64,000 nucleotides of DNA. Source: Telmatospirillum siberiense. GTDB taxonomy: Bacteria > Pseudomonadota > Alphaproteobacteria > Rhodospirillales > Magnetospirillaceae. A program made the translations under genes and the position numbers. Of this stretch, positions 52,341 through 59,690 are shown one piece after another (the stretch's first letter is position 1; each line of letters starts with the position of its first letter). Under the pieces are notes generated by a model, which saw only the letters and a list, made by a program, of their open reading frames with translations, had not been told where the DNA came from and did not search any database. The stretch is taken from NCBI RefSeq assembly GCF_002845745.1, contig NZ_PIUM01000025.1, positions 1 through 64,000 of the forward strand. The letters run 5' to 3'.

Positions 52341-52945
52341 TGCCGCCTATCAGGTCGAAGATCGACGATCTCGTCAACGTGGCGAACCGCGCCGAAAAGG
52401 CCCTCAAGACGATCTCGCGCTCATCCACCAACGCAACCAAACTCTCTACGGGAGCAATCTATGGCTGCCTTGGCTTCTTGATCGGCTCAGGAACGACGTT
52501 CGTTGGTCTCGCGGTGGTCTCGTCGCTCATCTACGCGCCATTTCTCGTGCCTGTTGTGGGGATCTGCGGACTGCTTGTCGGCGTGCTCGCAGGTCGCGAC
52601 AGCATCGACCGCGCCAACGAGCGCGCGGCTGATCTTGTCGATCAGGTCTGGACGCTTCGTGATTGGGAGGTCGATGGCCTTGCCAGACAGATCAAGGATG
52701 CGCGGCGAACCAACTCACCCAGGCTCTCGCTCCTCGAGCAGAAGCGGACGTTTTTAGAGCTGGCCCCCCCTGAACGGCTGATGGACTATTATGGTCTGAT
52801 CGACCGAAAGCTCGCGGCAAAGGAGCGAGATCATCCTCTCCTTGGACCCGGCGAAACCGAGATACGCTTGGCGTGGGACCCGGCTTCGCGACAGGTCGAA
52901 AGTCGACGTCAGATCGACGTCGAAGACGGAGCGGGGTCTAGCTGA
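52340..52945 (+). CDS. TM-hairpin protein with helical cytosolic tail, unknown
   Basis: 201 aa. A basic N-terminal helix (SKIDDLVNVANRAEKALKTI), two closely spaced membrane helices (about 38-60 and 62-85, glycine-rich with short loops), then a charged tail of about 110 residues. No recognised domain. Translationally coupled to the preceding gene. Paired small membrane proteins of this type are seen in exclusion, toxin and phage-defence modules; none of these roles is shown here. Confidence 0.62.
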   Translation: MPPIRSKIDDLVNVANRAEKALKTISRSSTNATKLSTGAIYGCLGFLIGSGTTFVGLAVVSSLIYAPFLVPVVGICGLLVGVLAGRDSIDRANERAADLVDQVWTLRDWEVDGLARQIKDARRTNSPRLSLLEQKRTFLELAPPERLMDYYGLIDRKLAAKERDHPLLGPGETEIRLAWDPASRQVESRRQIDVEDGAGSS

Positions 52946-53401
52946 CCCGAGCGCGACTGGATGCGCCCGGAGATGCGAGCCAATCCAGTTGTGGTCGGCT
53001 CTAAGACCCATGTTACCCTGAGAACGATCCGCCCCCCCGCAGTCAAAACTGGGAATAGCGGATTGCGTCCCGAATATCGCCCTATGTACTTGTTCGCCGC
53101 TGGCGGCGACCTCTGCCGTGGCCTCACCTTATCCGGCGAGAAAAAATCCTCCAAAGTAATGGCTGTTTATCGACGTTTCATGCCGGAAGCGAACTGTCTG
53201 TTTCCGGCCCGATTCTGTCGTACCAGAGCGGGGGCCCGAACTGCCGCTCCTGGCCTGGACCTGTCGAGTATACAGAACAAACGGTTGCAGACCGGCAGGC
53301 ATTCCAATCTCAACGATAGAGCGAATCTCTGTGGCGCGGGCATTGACCCGGCGGACCGGTCGTGCCATCCGTAACGGCGATCTACATCAGGAGAACTTGC
53401 C
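52946..53401. other. Spacer before HU gene
   Basis: 456 bp without a convincing gene; short frames on both strands lack motifs. It presumably carries the HU-mucR promoter. Confidence 0.45.
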
Positions 53402-53677
53402 ATGAACAAGACCGACCTCGTTGCCAAGGTGGCGGAGCTTGCCAGCCTGTCCAAGGCGGATGCCGACAAGGTGACCGACGCAATATTCACCGCCATTACC
53501 GGCGCGTTGAAAGACGGAGGCGACGTCCGGCTCATCGGCTTCGGGGCCTTCTCGGTGGCGGCCCGCGCCGCACGGGACGGCAAGAATCCGCGGACCGGCG
53601 AAAAAATCTCCATCCCCGCCAGCAAAGCGCCACGGTTCGTCGCCGGCAAGGCCTTAAAGGACGCCGTGAATGGCTGA
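53402..53677 (+). CDS. HU-family DNA-binding protein
   Basis: A 91-aa HU/IHF family protein: MNKTDLVAKVAELASLSKAD, then ALKDGGDVRLIGFGAFSVAAR and the DNA-arm motif RNPRTGE-like KNPRTGEKISIPASKAPRF. Length and motif are complete. It bends DNA and could help ICE recombination or replication. It overlaps the mucR-like gene by 8 bp and is the first gene of that two-gene unit. Confidence 0.95.
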   Translation: MNKTDLVAKVAELASLSKADADKVTDAIFTAITGALKDGGDVRLIGFGAFSVAARAARDGKNPRTGEKISIPASKAPRFVAGKALKDAVNG

Positions 53678-54158
53678 AGACCTGACGGCGCTCACCGCCG
53701 AGCTGGTGGCCGCCTATCTTAGAGGAAATATCGTCGCCGTGAGCGACGTCCCCATCCTGATCGAGTCGACTTATACCGCTCTTGTCAACACGACGGTTCA
53801 GGAACCACTGCCGACCGAGCACCAAACACCCGCCGTGCCGATGAAAAAATCGGTAACACCGGACGCCATCATCTGTCTCGACTGCGGCAAGCGTCAGAAG
53901 ATGCTGAAGCGCCATCTTCATACGGCGCACAATCTGTCCGTCGAAGACTATCGGAGCAAATGGTCGTTACCTGCCGACTACCCGATGGTGGCTCACGACT
54001 ATGCCGCGCGGCGGTCGCAATTGGCGATTACCTTCGGCCTTGGCCGGAAGAAACCCGACGAGACGGCTGCCATGTCCGAAGAGGTGAAGGCAAAGACCTC
54101 CGCTCCCTCGCGCGACTACAAATATCCATCCTCGCGGTGGTCGAAGCCGTCCGACTGA
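53670..54158 (+). CDS. MucR/Ros-family zinc-finger regulator
   Basis: 162 aa. The Ros/MucR C2H2-type zinc finger is at about residues 69-88 (CLDCGKRQKMLKRHLHTAH), followed by the usual 'S.EDYRSKWSLPADYPMVAHDYAARRS' (in segments) and a basic tail. MucR proteins are H-NS-like silencers or regulators restricted mostly to alphaproteobacteria. The start lies within the last codons of the HU gene (ATGGCTGA overlap). It may regulate ICE transfer genes or silence A/T-rich cargo. Confidence 0.93.
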   Translation: MAEDLTALTAELVAAYLRGNIVAVSDVPILIESTYTALVNTTVQEPLPTEHQTPAVPMKKSVTPDAIICLDCGKRQKMLKRHLHTAHNLSVEDYRSKWSLPADYPMVAHDYAARRSQLAITFGLGRKKPDETAAMSEEVKAKTSAPSRDYKYPSSRWSKPSD

Positions 54159-54270
54159 CACTCCCGATGGGTTGATAAAGCCGCTGTTGGCGTCCGTATC
54201 TCCGAGTGAGGTGAAAGATGCCGCAGCCTCTCAAGCCCAAGGACTTCCGGTCGAAATCAACCGAGGCTCA

Positions 54271-54702
54271 TCATTCTCTCGGCGTGAGGCGCAGGCGCTT
54301 CTCGCGTTGATGGGCGGCAACGCCCCTCTTGAGGGCGGCGAAGATCTCCACCGGCAGGAAGCCCCAGGCGAAGACCTCCGGCTTGTCCCGCGTGATCGGC
54401 CGCAGGTCGTAGCCCGGCCAGACGAAGCGGTTAAGCTCGCTGGTGACGATCCAGGATGGCGCATCGTCCAACCCCAGGCGACGCTTGGCAGCAGCGGGCA
54501 GTTCCGCGGCGTTCGGCTCGTCGGGCCGGGAATGGGTAATCGGGGCGACATAAACCCTGGTATCGCCGTCCGCGTCGGTCGTCGCGACGACGATGGCGCA
54601 GGGACGAGCCTTGCGCCCTTCTTCCGCTCCGGCTCGGTGCTGGTCATGCCAGAGATAGGAATAGGAGATGACGAGGCCCGGCGCAGGCTCCGGCAGGGCC
54701 AT
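54271..54702 (-). CDS. PemK/MazF-like toxin
   Basis: 143 aa resembling alphaproteobacterial 'growth inhibitor PemK' proteins: GLVISYSYLW at the start, GRKARPCAIVVATTD (the beta-strand with a conserved Arg and Pro-Cys), VYVAPITHSRP, and SWIVTSELNRFVWPGYDLRPI. It would be an mRNA interferase. It lies 3 bp behind the antitoxin gene, the usual order. Assignment from motif memory; the catalytic residues cannot be proven. Confidence 0.75.
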   Translation of the reverse strand: MALPEPAPGLVISYSYLWHDQHRAGAEEGRKARPCAIVVATTDADGDTRVYVAPITHSRPDEPNAAELPAAAKRRLGLDDAPSWIVTSELNRFVWPGYDLRPITRDKPEVFAWGFLPVEIFAALKRGVAAHQREKRLRLTPRE

Positions 54703-54705
54703 GTT

Positions 54706-54957
54706 TTACTTGTCGAGGCTGTAGCGATGCTCGGACGGAATCTCGGACGCCTCGATCAACGCCAGTTCGGCGTCGGTCAGATCTGCCGATGAAATGGCGT
54801 CGCGTTGGGCTTGCTTCATTTCGTGAAAGGTCTTGGCCGAAACGATATAGACGGTTTCCCGGCCATATTTGGTGACCCGGACCGGCTCGCTCAGCGCCTG
54901 ATCATGATAGGCGCCGAAATTCTTCTGTACCTCAGATGACGAAGCCGTGTTGGACAT
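54706..54957 (-). CDS. Phd/YefM-type antitoxin
   Basis: 83 aa. The N-terminal Phd fold is clear: SSSEVQKNFGAYHDQALSEP, VRVTKYGRETVYIVSAKTF (DNA-binding and dimer part), then a C-terminal helix that would bind the toxin (DLTDAELALIEASEIPSEHR). Transcribed before the toxin. A perfect palindrome upstream is a likely binding site for autorepression. Confidence 0.88.
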   Translation of the reverse strand: MSNTASSSEVQKNFGAYHDQALSEPVRVTKYGRETVYIVSAKTFHEMKQAQRDAISSADLTDAELALIEASEIPSEHRYSLDK

Positions 54958-54977
54958 CAGGCTCTCCCTTCCACATC

Positions 54978-54994
54978 TTCCGTAAAATACGGAA
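54978..54994. promoter_or_regulatory. Candidate antitoxin operator
   Basis: TTCCGTA-AAA-TACGGAA, perfect 7-bp arms, 21 bp upstream of the antitoxin start and next to an A/T-rich TATGTTGTATATT segment that could be the -10 region on the minus strand. Confidence 0.55.
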
Positions 54995-55155
54995 TATACA
55001 ACATAGATTCAAGCCCCCTGCCGGCGAGGCCGTCACCACATCCGGCAAGTATTTTTACGCACCAATGCGCCCGTCTTCCCCGAGGGCCCCAAGGGCCTTG
55101 ATCACTCTCTCCATACACCCCCTTGAATGATCTGTTGTCGAAGATGGAGGTTTCC

Positions 55156-57144
55156 ATGTCCGCCACCAAGATTCTCTGGGGGCAGGTGATCGTCGTCCTG
55201 CTGATCGTGTTAATCACCATGTGGGGAGCGACCGAGTGGGCGGCCTGGCGGTTGGGATTTCAGCCGCAACTCGGGACACACTGGTTCATCCTGTTCGGAT
55301 TCCCTGTCTATCCGCCACCGATCTTCTTCTGGTGGTGGTTCGCCTACGACGCCTACGCGCCCGACATCTTCGCCGAAGGGGGCATGATTGCCGCGTCCGG
55401 CGGCATCCTGTCCGTAGTGGTCGCCATCGCCATGTCGGTGTGGCGGGCGCGCGAGGTGCGGAATGCCGAGACCTATGGCTCGGCCCGCTGGGCGACACCG
55501 AAGGAGATCCGGGCCGCCGGCCTGCTCGGTCCCGACGGTGTGATGCTGGGACGACTTCGGCGGGATTATTTGCGCCATGACGGACCGGAGCACGTGCTGT
55601 GCTTTGCGCCCACCCGCTCCGGCAAGGGCGTCGGCCTGGTGGTGCCGACGCTGCTGACCTGGCCGGGTTCGGCCATCGTCCACGACATCAAGGGCGAGAA
55701 CTGGCAGATCACCGCCGGCTTCCGGGCGCGGTTCGGTCAGGTGCTGCTGTTCGATCCGACCAATCCGAATTCCTCCACCTACAATCCGCTGCTGGAGGTC
55801 CGCCGTGGCGAATGGGAAGTCCGTGATGTCCAGAACGTCGCCGACGTGCTGGTCGATCCCGAAGGCTCGCTCGAACGGCGGAATCATTGGGAGAAGACCA
55901 GTCATTCCCTGTTGGTCGGCGCCATCCTGCATGTCCTCTACGCCGAAGAGAATAAAACGCTGGCCGGTGTAGCCGCCTTCCTCTCCGATCCCAAGCGGCC
56001 GATCGAGTCCACCCTGAAGGCGATGATGACCACGCGCCATCTCGGTGAGGCCGGCGTTCACCCCGTCGTCGCCTCGGCCGCCCGCGAGCTGCTCAACAAG
56101 TCCGACAACGAACGCTCAGGCGTGCTGTCCACCGCCATGTCTTTCCTCGGCCTCTACCGCGATCCGGTGGTGGCAAAGGTCACCAGTCGCTGCGACTGGC
56201 GGATCGCCGATCTGGTCGAAGGTCGGGAACCGGTCACCCTCTACCTGGTGGTGCCGCCCTCCGACATCAGCCGCACCAAGCCGCTGATCCGCCTGGTGCT
56301 CAATCAGATTGGTCGCCGGCTGACCGAGGACCTGCAGGCGCAAAAGCATCGCCACCGCATGCTTTTGATGCTGGATGAGTTTCCGGCGCTTGGACGTCTC
56401 GACTTCTTCGAATCGGCGCTGGCCTTCATGGCCGGTTACGGTCTGAAGGCTTTCCTGATCGCTCAGTCGCTGAACCAGATCGAAAAAGCCTACGGTCCCA
56501 ACAATTCGATCCTCGACAACTGCCACGTCCGGGTTTCGTTTGCGACGAATGACGAGCGCACCGCCAAGCGGGTATCCGACGCACTCGGTACCGCCACCGA
56601 AATGCGGGCGATGAAGAACTATGCCGGCAGCCGCCTGTCGCCCTGGCTCGGCCATCTGATGGTCAGCCGCCAGGAAACGGCCCGGCCGTTGCTGACCCCC
56701 GGTGAAATGATGCAACTTCCGCCCGCCGATGAGATCGTCATGGTGTCGGGCATCCACCCGGTGCGGGCCAAGAAGGCGCGCTACTACGAGGACGACCGTC
56801 TTCGGGAACGCGTACTTCCGCCGCCCACGCGCACTCGGTCGGATGGGCCACGCGCCGATGATTGGAGCGCCCGACCGCTGCCGCCACGCCCGGGGATCGC
56901 CGACCCACCGCTGGCGGAAGGCGCGAAGGACGACGAGGACCCGACCGGGTCCGAGCCCCGCCTGCAGCCGGAGCTGAACCAAACCAAAACCGTCGAGAAG
57001 AAGGAACCGCTCGACAACGAGTTCATGCCCGATGCTGACGATAGCGGGCAGGATGACGCGGCGCGTCTCAGCCGGGCGAACGAGATCATGCGGGGAACCG
57101 CCCGCCAGGTTTCCCTTGATCCCGCCGACGATATGGGCTTGTGA
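55156..57144 (+). CDS. traG: TraG/VirD4-type coupling protein
   Basis: 662 aa from the ATG at 55156 (GGAGG upstream); an ATG at 55123 is possible. N-terminal membrane anchors (about 5-28 and 40-65, plus a third near 80-100) precede the ATPase: Walker A FAPTRSGKGVGLVVPTLL, HDIKGENWQITAGFR, and Walker B LMLDEFPALGRL. The C-terminal part contains LLTPGEMMQLPPADEIVMVSG. It links the relaxosome to the Trb channel. Confidence 0.95.
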   Translation: MSATKILWGQVIVVLLIVLITMWGATEWAAWRLGFQPQLGTHWFILFGFPVYPPPIFFWWWFAYDAYAPDIFAEGGMIAASGGILSVVVAIAMSVWRAREVRNAETYGSARWATPKEIRAAGLLGPDGVMLGRLRRDYLRHDGPEHVLCFAPTRSGKGVGLVVPTLLTWPGSAIVHDIKGENWQITAGFRARFGQVLLFDPTNPNSSTYNPLLEVRRGEWEVRDVQNVADVLVDPEGSLERRNHWEKTSHSLLVGAILHVLYAEENKTLAGVAAFLSDPKRPIESTLKAMMTTRHLGEAGVHPVVASAARELLNKSDNERSGVLSTAMSFLGLYRDPVVAKVTSRCDWRIADLVEGREPVTLYLVVPPSDISRTKPLIRLVLNQIGRRLTEDLQAQKHRHRMLLMLDEFPALGRLDFFESALAFMAGYGLKAFLIAQSLNQIEKAYGPNNSILDNCHVRVSFATNDERTAKRVSDALGTATEMRAMKNYAGSRLSPWLGHLMVSRQETARPLLTPGEMMQLPPADEIVMVSGIHPVRAKKARYYEDDRLRERVLPPPTRTRSDGPRADDWSARPLPPRPGIADPPLAEGAKDDEDPTGSEPRLQPELNQTKTVEKKEPLDNEFMPDADDSGQDDAARLSRANEIMRGTARQVSLDPADDMGL

Positions 57145-57151
57145 GGTTCCG

Positions 57152-57577
57152 ATGACCGCACCGAAGAAGAAAGCCAAGATATCGGTCTATCTCGATCCCG
57201 AGATCATGCGGACCCTGGCCGCCTACGCCGCCCGGCGCGGACAACCGCAGTCGCTGATCGCCGAAGCGGCCATCGCGTCGTTCCTGTCGCCGGACGCCGA
57301 CGAGCAGCGCGAAGCCGCCATCGCCAAGCGCCTCGACCAAACCGACCGCCGACTGCTGCGTCTCGAACGCGACGTCGGCATTGCCGTCGAGACATTGGCG
57401 CTGTTCATCCGCTTTTGGTTGACCACCAATCCCCCGTTGCCGGAGCCCGCCGCGCAGGCGGCACGGGCGAAAGCCGGCGAGCGCTACGATGCCTTCGTCA
57501 CCGCACTGGGGCGACGGCTGGCCGACGGACCGAAACTGCGGCAGGAAATCCCGCAGGACGTGGAGCCGGAGACATGA
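57152..57577 (+). CDS. CopG/RHH-type regulator
   Basis: 141 aa from an ATG 8 bp after the traG stop. The N-terminal RHH is KAKISVYLDPEIMRTLAAYA and GQPQSLIAEAAIASFL; the C-terminal half is a coiled helix (AAIAKRLDQTDRRLLRLERD) with a membrane-like stretch LALFIRFWLT. It is the standard gene between traG and trbB in these ICEs and may regulate the trb operon. Confidence 0.88.
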   Translation: MTAPKKKAKISVYLDPEIMRTLAAYAARRGQPQSLIAEAAIASFLSPDADEQREAAIAKRLDQTDRRLLRLERDVGIAVETLALFIRFWLTTNPPLPEPAAQAARAKAGERYDAFVTALGRRLADGPKLRQEIPQDVEPET

Positions 57578-57689
57578 AGGCGGTTGCGCCACTCGGGAGC
57601 CTTATCGTACCGTTGCCCGCGCAAAGGATATGGCGCGATTGAGCCTGACTGGACACCCGGCGGGTATCAGAGCAACGAGGGAGAGGACG

Positions 57690-57956
57690 ATGCAGGAACG
57701 CGAACCCAATCTGGTGACCTCGGGATTGTCCGGTCCGGTCACCAAGGACGGCGTGACGGTCGACGTGCATATCGTGCGCCTGGAAAATGAGACGGACTGG
57801 TCCCTCGAAGTCGTTAACGAGGCGGGAACGTCCATCGTCTGGGATAATCTCTTTTCCAGCGATGATGCCGCGCTTGTTGAATTTCGCCGCACAGTGGCCG
57901 AAGAAGGAATGCGCGCCTTCCTCGATAACGGGAACGTGCTTCCGTTCCGCCGCTGA
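57690..57956 (+). CDS. Small conserved-type protein before trbB
   Basis: 88 aa from the ATG with GAGGGAGAGG upstream. Alternating beta pattern VTSGLSGPVTKDGVTVDVHI, DWSLEVVNEAGTSIVWDNLF, then helix EFRRTVAEEGMRAFLD. No named domain; a frame extending further upstream is not used because it lacks homology-like character. Its place in the transfer region suggests an ICE-specific accessory role. Confidence 0.68.
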   Translation: MQEREPNLVTSGLSGPVTKDGVTVDVHIVRLENETDWSLEVVNEAGTSIVWDNLFSSDDAALVEFRRTVAEEGMRAFLDNGNVLPFRR

Positions 57957-58123
57957 CGGAAATCCTCTTCCCTGCCGATCGTACCCTGTCAGTATTTTTA
58001 TCCCCCTCCACGCCCATCCCCTACGGCCTCTAAAAGCTTGTTGCAGCAGGGCAATTCCTGCTTCTTCTAATTATCCCCATCGCCGATCCCAAGAGTGTGG
58101 ATCGGCCGTAAACGGGGATAATC

Positions 58124-59095
58124 ATGGCGGTCGCCGCTCTCCAGTCTGAGTCTTTCCACCGCAGTGCGCGCATGTTGCGCACGGCGCTGGGACCAGCCAT
58201 CGCCGCCTTCCTGGAAGATCCCGCCATCGTCGAGGTGATGCTCAATCCCGATGGCAAGTTGTGGGTGGACCGGCTGTCGGGTGGTCTGGAGGATACCGGC
58301 GCCACCCTGTCGCCGGCCGACGGCGAGCGCATCGTGCGTCTGGTGGCCCACCATGTCGGCGCCGAGGTGCATGCCGGGTCTCCGCGCGTCTCCGCCGAAC
58401 TCCCCGAGACCGGCGAGCGGTTCGAGGGCTTGCTGCCGCCCGTGGTGACGTCGCCCTGCTTCGCCATCCGTAAACCGGCGGTCGCCGTGTTCGCTTTGGA
58501 CGACTACGTCGCCGCCGGCATCATGAGCGCCGCACAGGCGGTACTGCTACGCCAGGCCGTCGCCGACCGCCGCAACATCCTGGTCGCCGGCGGCACCTCG
58601 ACCGGCAAGACCACCCTGACCAACGCTCTGCTGGCCGAAGTCGCCAAGACGTCGGACCGCGTGGTGCTGATCGAGGACACCCGCGAGCTGCAATGCCTGA
58701 CTCCAAACCTGGTGGCCTTGCGCACCAAGGATGGGGTCGCCACGCTCTCCGATCTGGTCCGTTCCTCACTTCGCTTGCGGCCCGACCGCATCCCCATCGG
58801 CGAGGTACGGGGATCGGAAGCGCTCGACCTGCTCAAAGCCTGGAGCACCGGCCATCCCGGCGGCATCGGCACCATCCATGCCGGCTCCGCCATCGGCGCG
58901 TTGCGCCGCCTGGAACAGCTCATCCAGGAAGCAGTGGTCACCGTGCCCAAAGCGCTGATCGCCGAGACCATCAATGTCATCGCCGTACTGGCTGGCCGAG
59001 GGCGGCAGCGTCACCTCGCCGAACTGGCCGTCGTCGCCGGCCTTGATCCCCAGACCACCGATTATCGCGTCACCCCCGCAGGAGAACAGCCATGA
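58124..59095 (+). CDS. trbB: TrbB, VirB11-type ATPase
   Basis: 323 aa. N-terminal domain ([19 protein letters not shown]), Walker [17 protein letters not shown] (about 157-172), the Asp-box [10 protein letters not shown], Walker B/His-box [13 protein letters not shown] and [13 protein letters not shown] hexameric traffic ATPase of the Trb/T4SS. It starts the trbBCDEJL operon and overlaps trbC by 4 bp. Confidence 0.96.
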   Translation: MAVAALQSESFHRSARMLRTALGPAIAAFLEDPAIVEVMLNPDGKLWVDRLSGGLEDTGATLSPADGERIVRLVAHHVGAEVHAGSPRVSAELPETGERFEGLLPPVVTSPCFAIRKPAVAVFALDDYVAAGIMSAAQAVLLRQAVADRRNILVAGGTSTGKTTLTNALLAEVAKTSDRVVLIEDTRELQCLTPNLVALRTKDGVATLSDLVRSSLRLRPDRIPIGEVRGSEALDLLKAWSTGHPGGIGTIHAGSAIGALRRLEQLIQEAVVTVPKALIAETINVIAVLAGRGRQRHLAELAVVAGLDPQTTDYRVTPAGEQP

Positions 59096-59424
59096 TCCGG
59101 CTCGCCCTTCGTGTCCGCCGTCACCTTGAAACGGTATCCGCTATTACTTTCGTCACCCTGGCTCTGGCCCCGTCGGCTTATGCGTCGGGTTCGTCGATGC
59201 CCTGGGAAACACCGCTCCAGCAGATCCTGGACTCGGTGCAGGGACCGGTGGCGAAGATCATCTCCGTCATCATCATCACCGTCACCGGTTTGACCCTGGC
59301 TTTCGGCGACACCTCGGGCGGCTTCCGCCGGCTGATCCAGATCGTCTTCGGCCTTTCCATCGCCTTCGCGGCGTCGAGCTTCTTCCTCTCGTTCTTCTCG
59401 TTCAGCGGCGGAGCGCTGGTGTGA
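59092..59424 (+). CDS. trbC: TrbC, conjugative pilin precursor
   Basis: 110 aa: long signal-type N-terminus up to ALAPSAYASGS, then WETPLQQILDSVQGPVAKII and two hydrophobic segments (about 58-78 and 85-103). In RP4 TrbC is processed and cyclised by TraF; TraF is encoded here at 46474. Overlaps trbB by 4 bp and meets trbD at the stop. Confidence 0.93.
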   Translation: MIRLALRVRRHLETVSAITFVTLALAPSAYASGSSMPWETPLQQILDSVQGPVAKIISVIIITVTGLTLAFGDTSGGFRRLIQIVFGLSIAFAASSFFLSFFSFSGGALV

Positions 59425-59687
59425 TGGACGATCCCGTCCCCGGCTTCTCGGTTCCGGTCCACCGGGCCCTGACCGAGCCGATCCTGATGGGCGGCGCACC
59501 ACGCACCGTGGCCATCGCCAACGGCACCCTGGCCGCCGCCATCGCCCTCGGTCTGCGCCTGTGGATTCCCGGCCTGGTGCTGTGGGTGGTTGGCCATGGC
59601 ACCGCCGTCTGGGCGGCCAAACACGACGCTCAGTTCGTCGAGGTGGTCCGCCGACATCTCCGCTATCCAGCCTATTTGCGAGCGTGA
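59424..59687 (+). CDS. trbD: TrbD, T4SS inner-membrane protein (VirB3-like)
   Basis: 87 aa from ATG 59424 overlapping the trbC stop by 1 bp (a GTG at 59421 is also possible). The VirB3-type pattern is FSVPVHRALTEPILMGGAPR followed by a hydrophobic stretch (LAAAIALGLRLWIPGLVLWVVG) and AAKHDAQFVEVVRRHLRYPAYLRA (in segments). Confidence 0.93.
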   Translation: MDDPVPGFSVPVHRALTEPILMGGAPRTVAIANGTLAAAIALGLRLWIPGLVLWVVGHGTAVWAAKHDAQFVEVVRRHLRYPAYLRA

Positions 59688-59690
59688 GCG

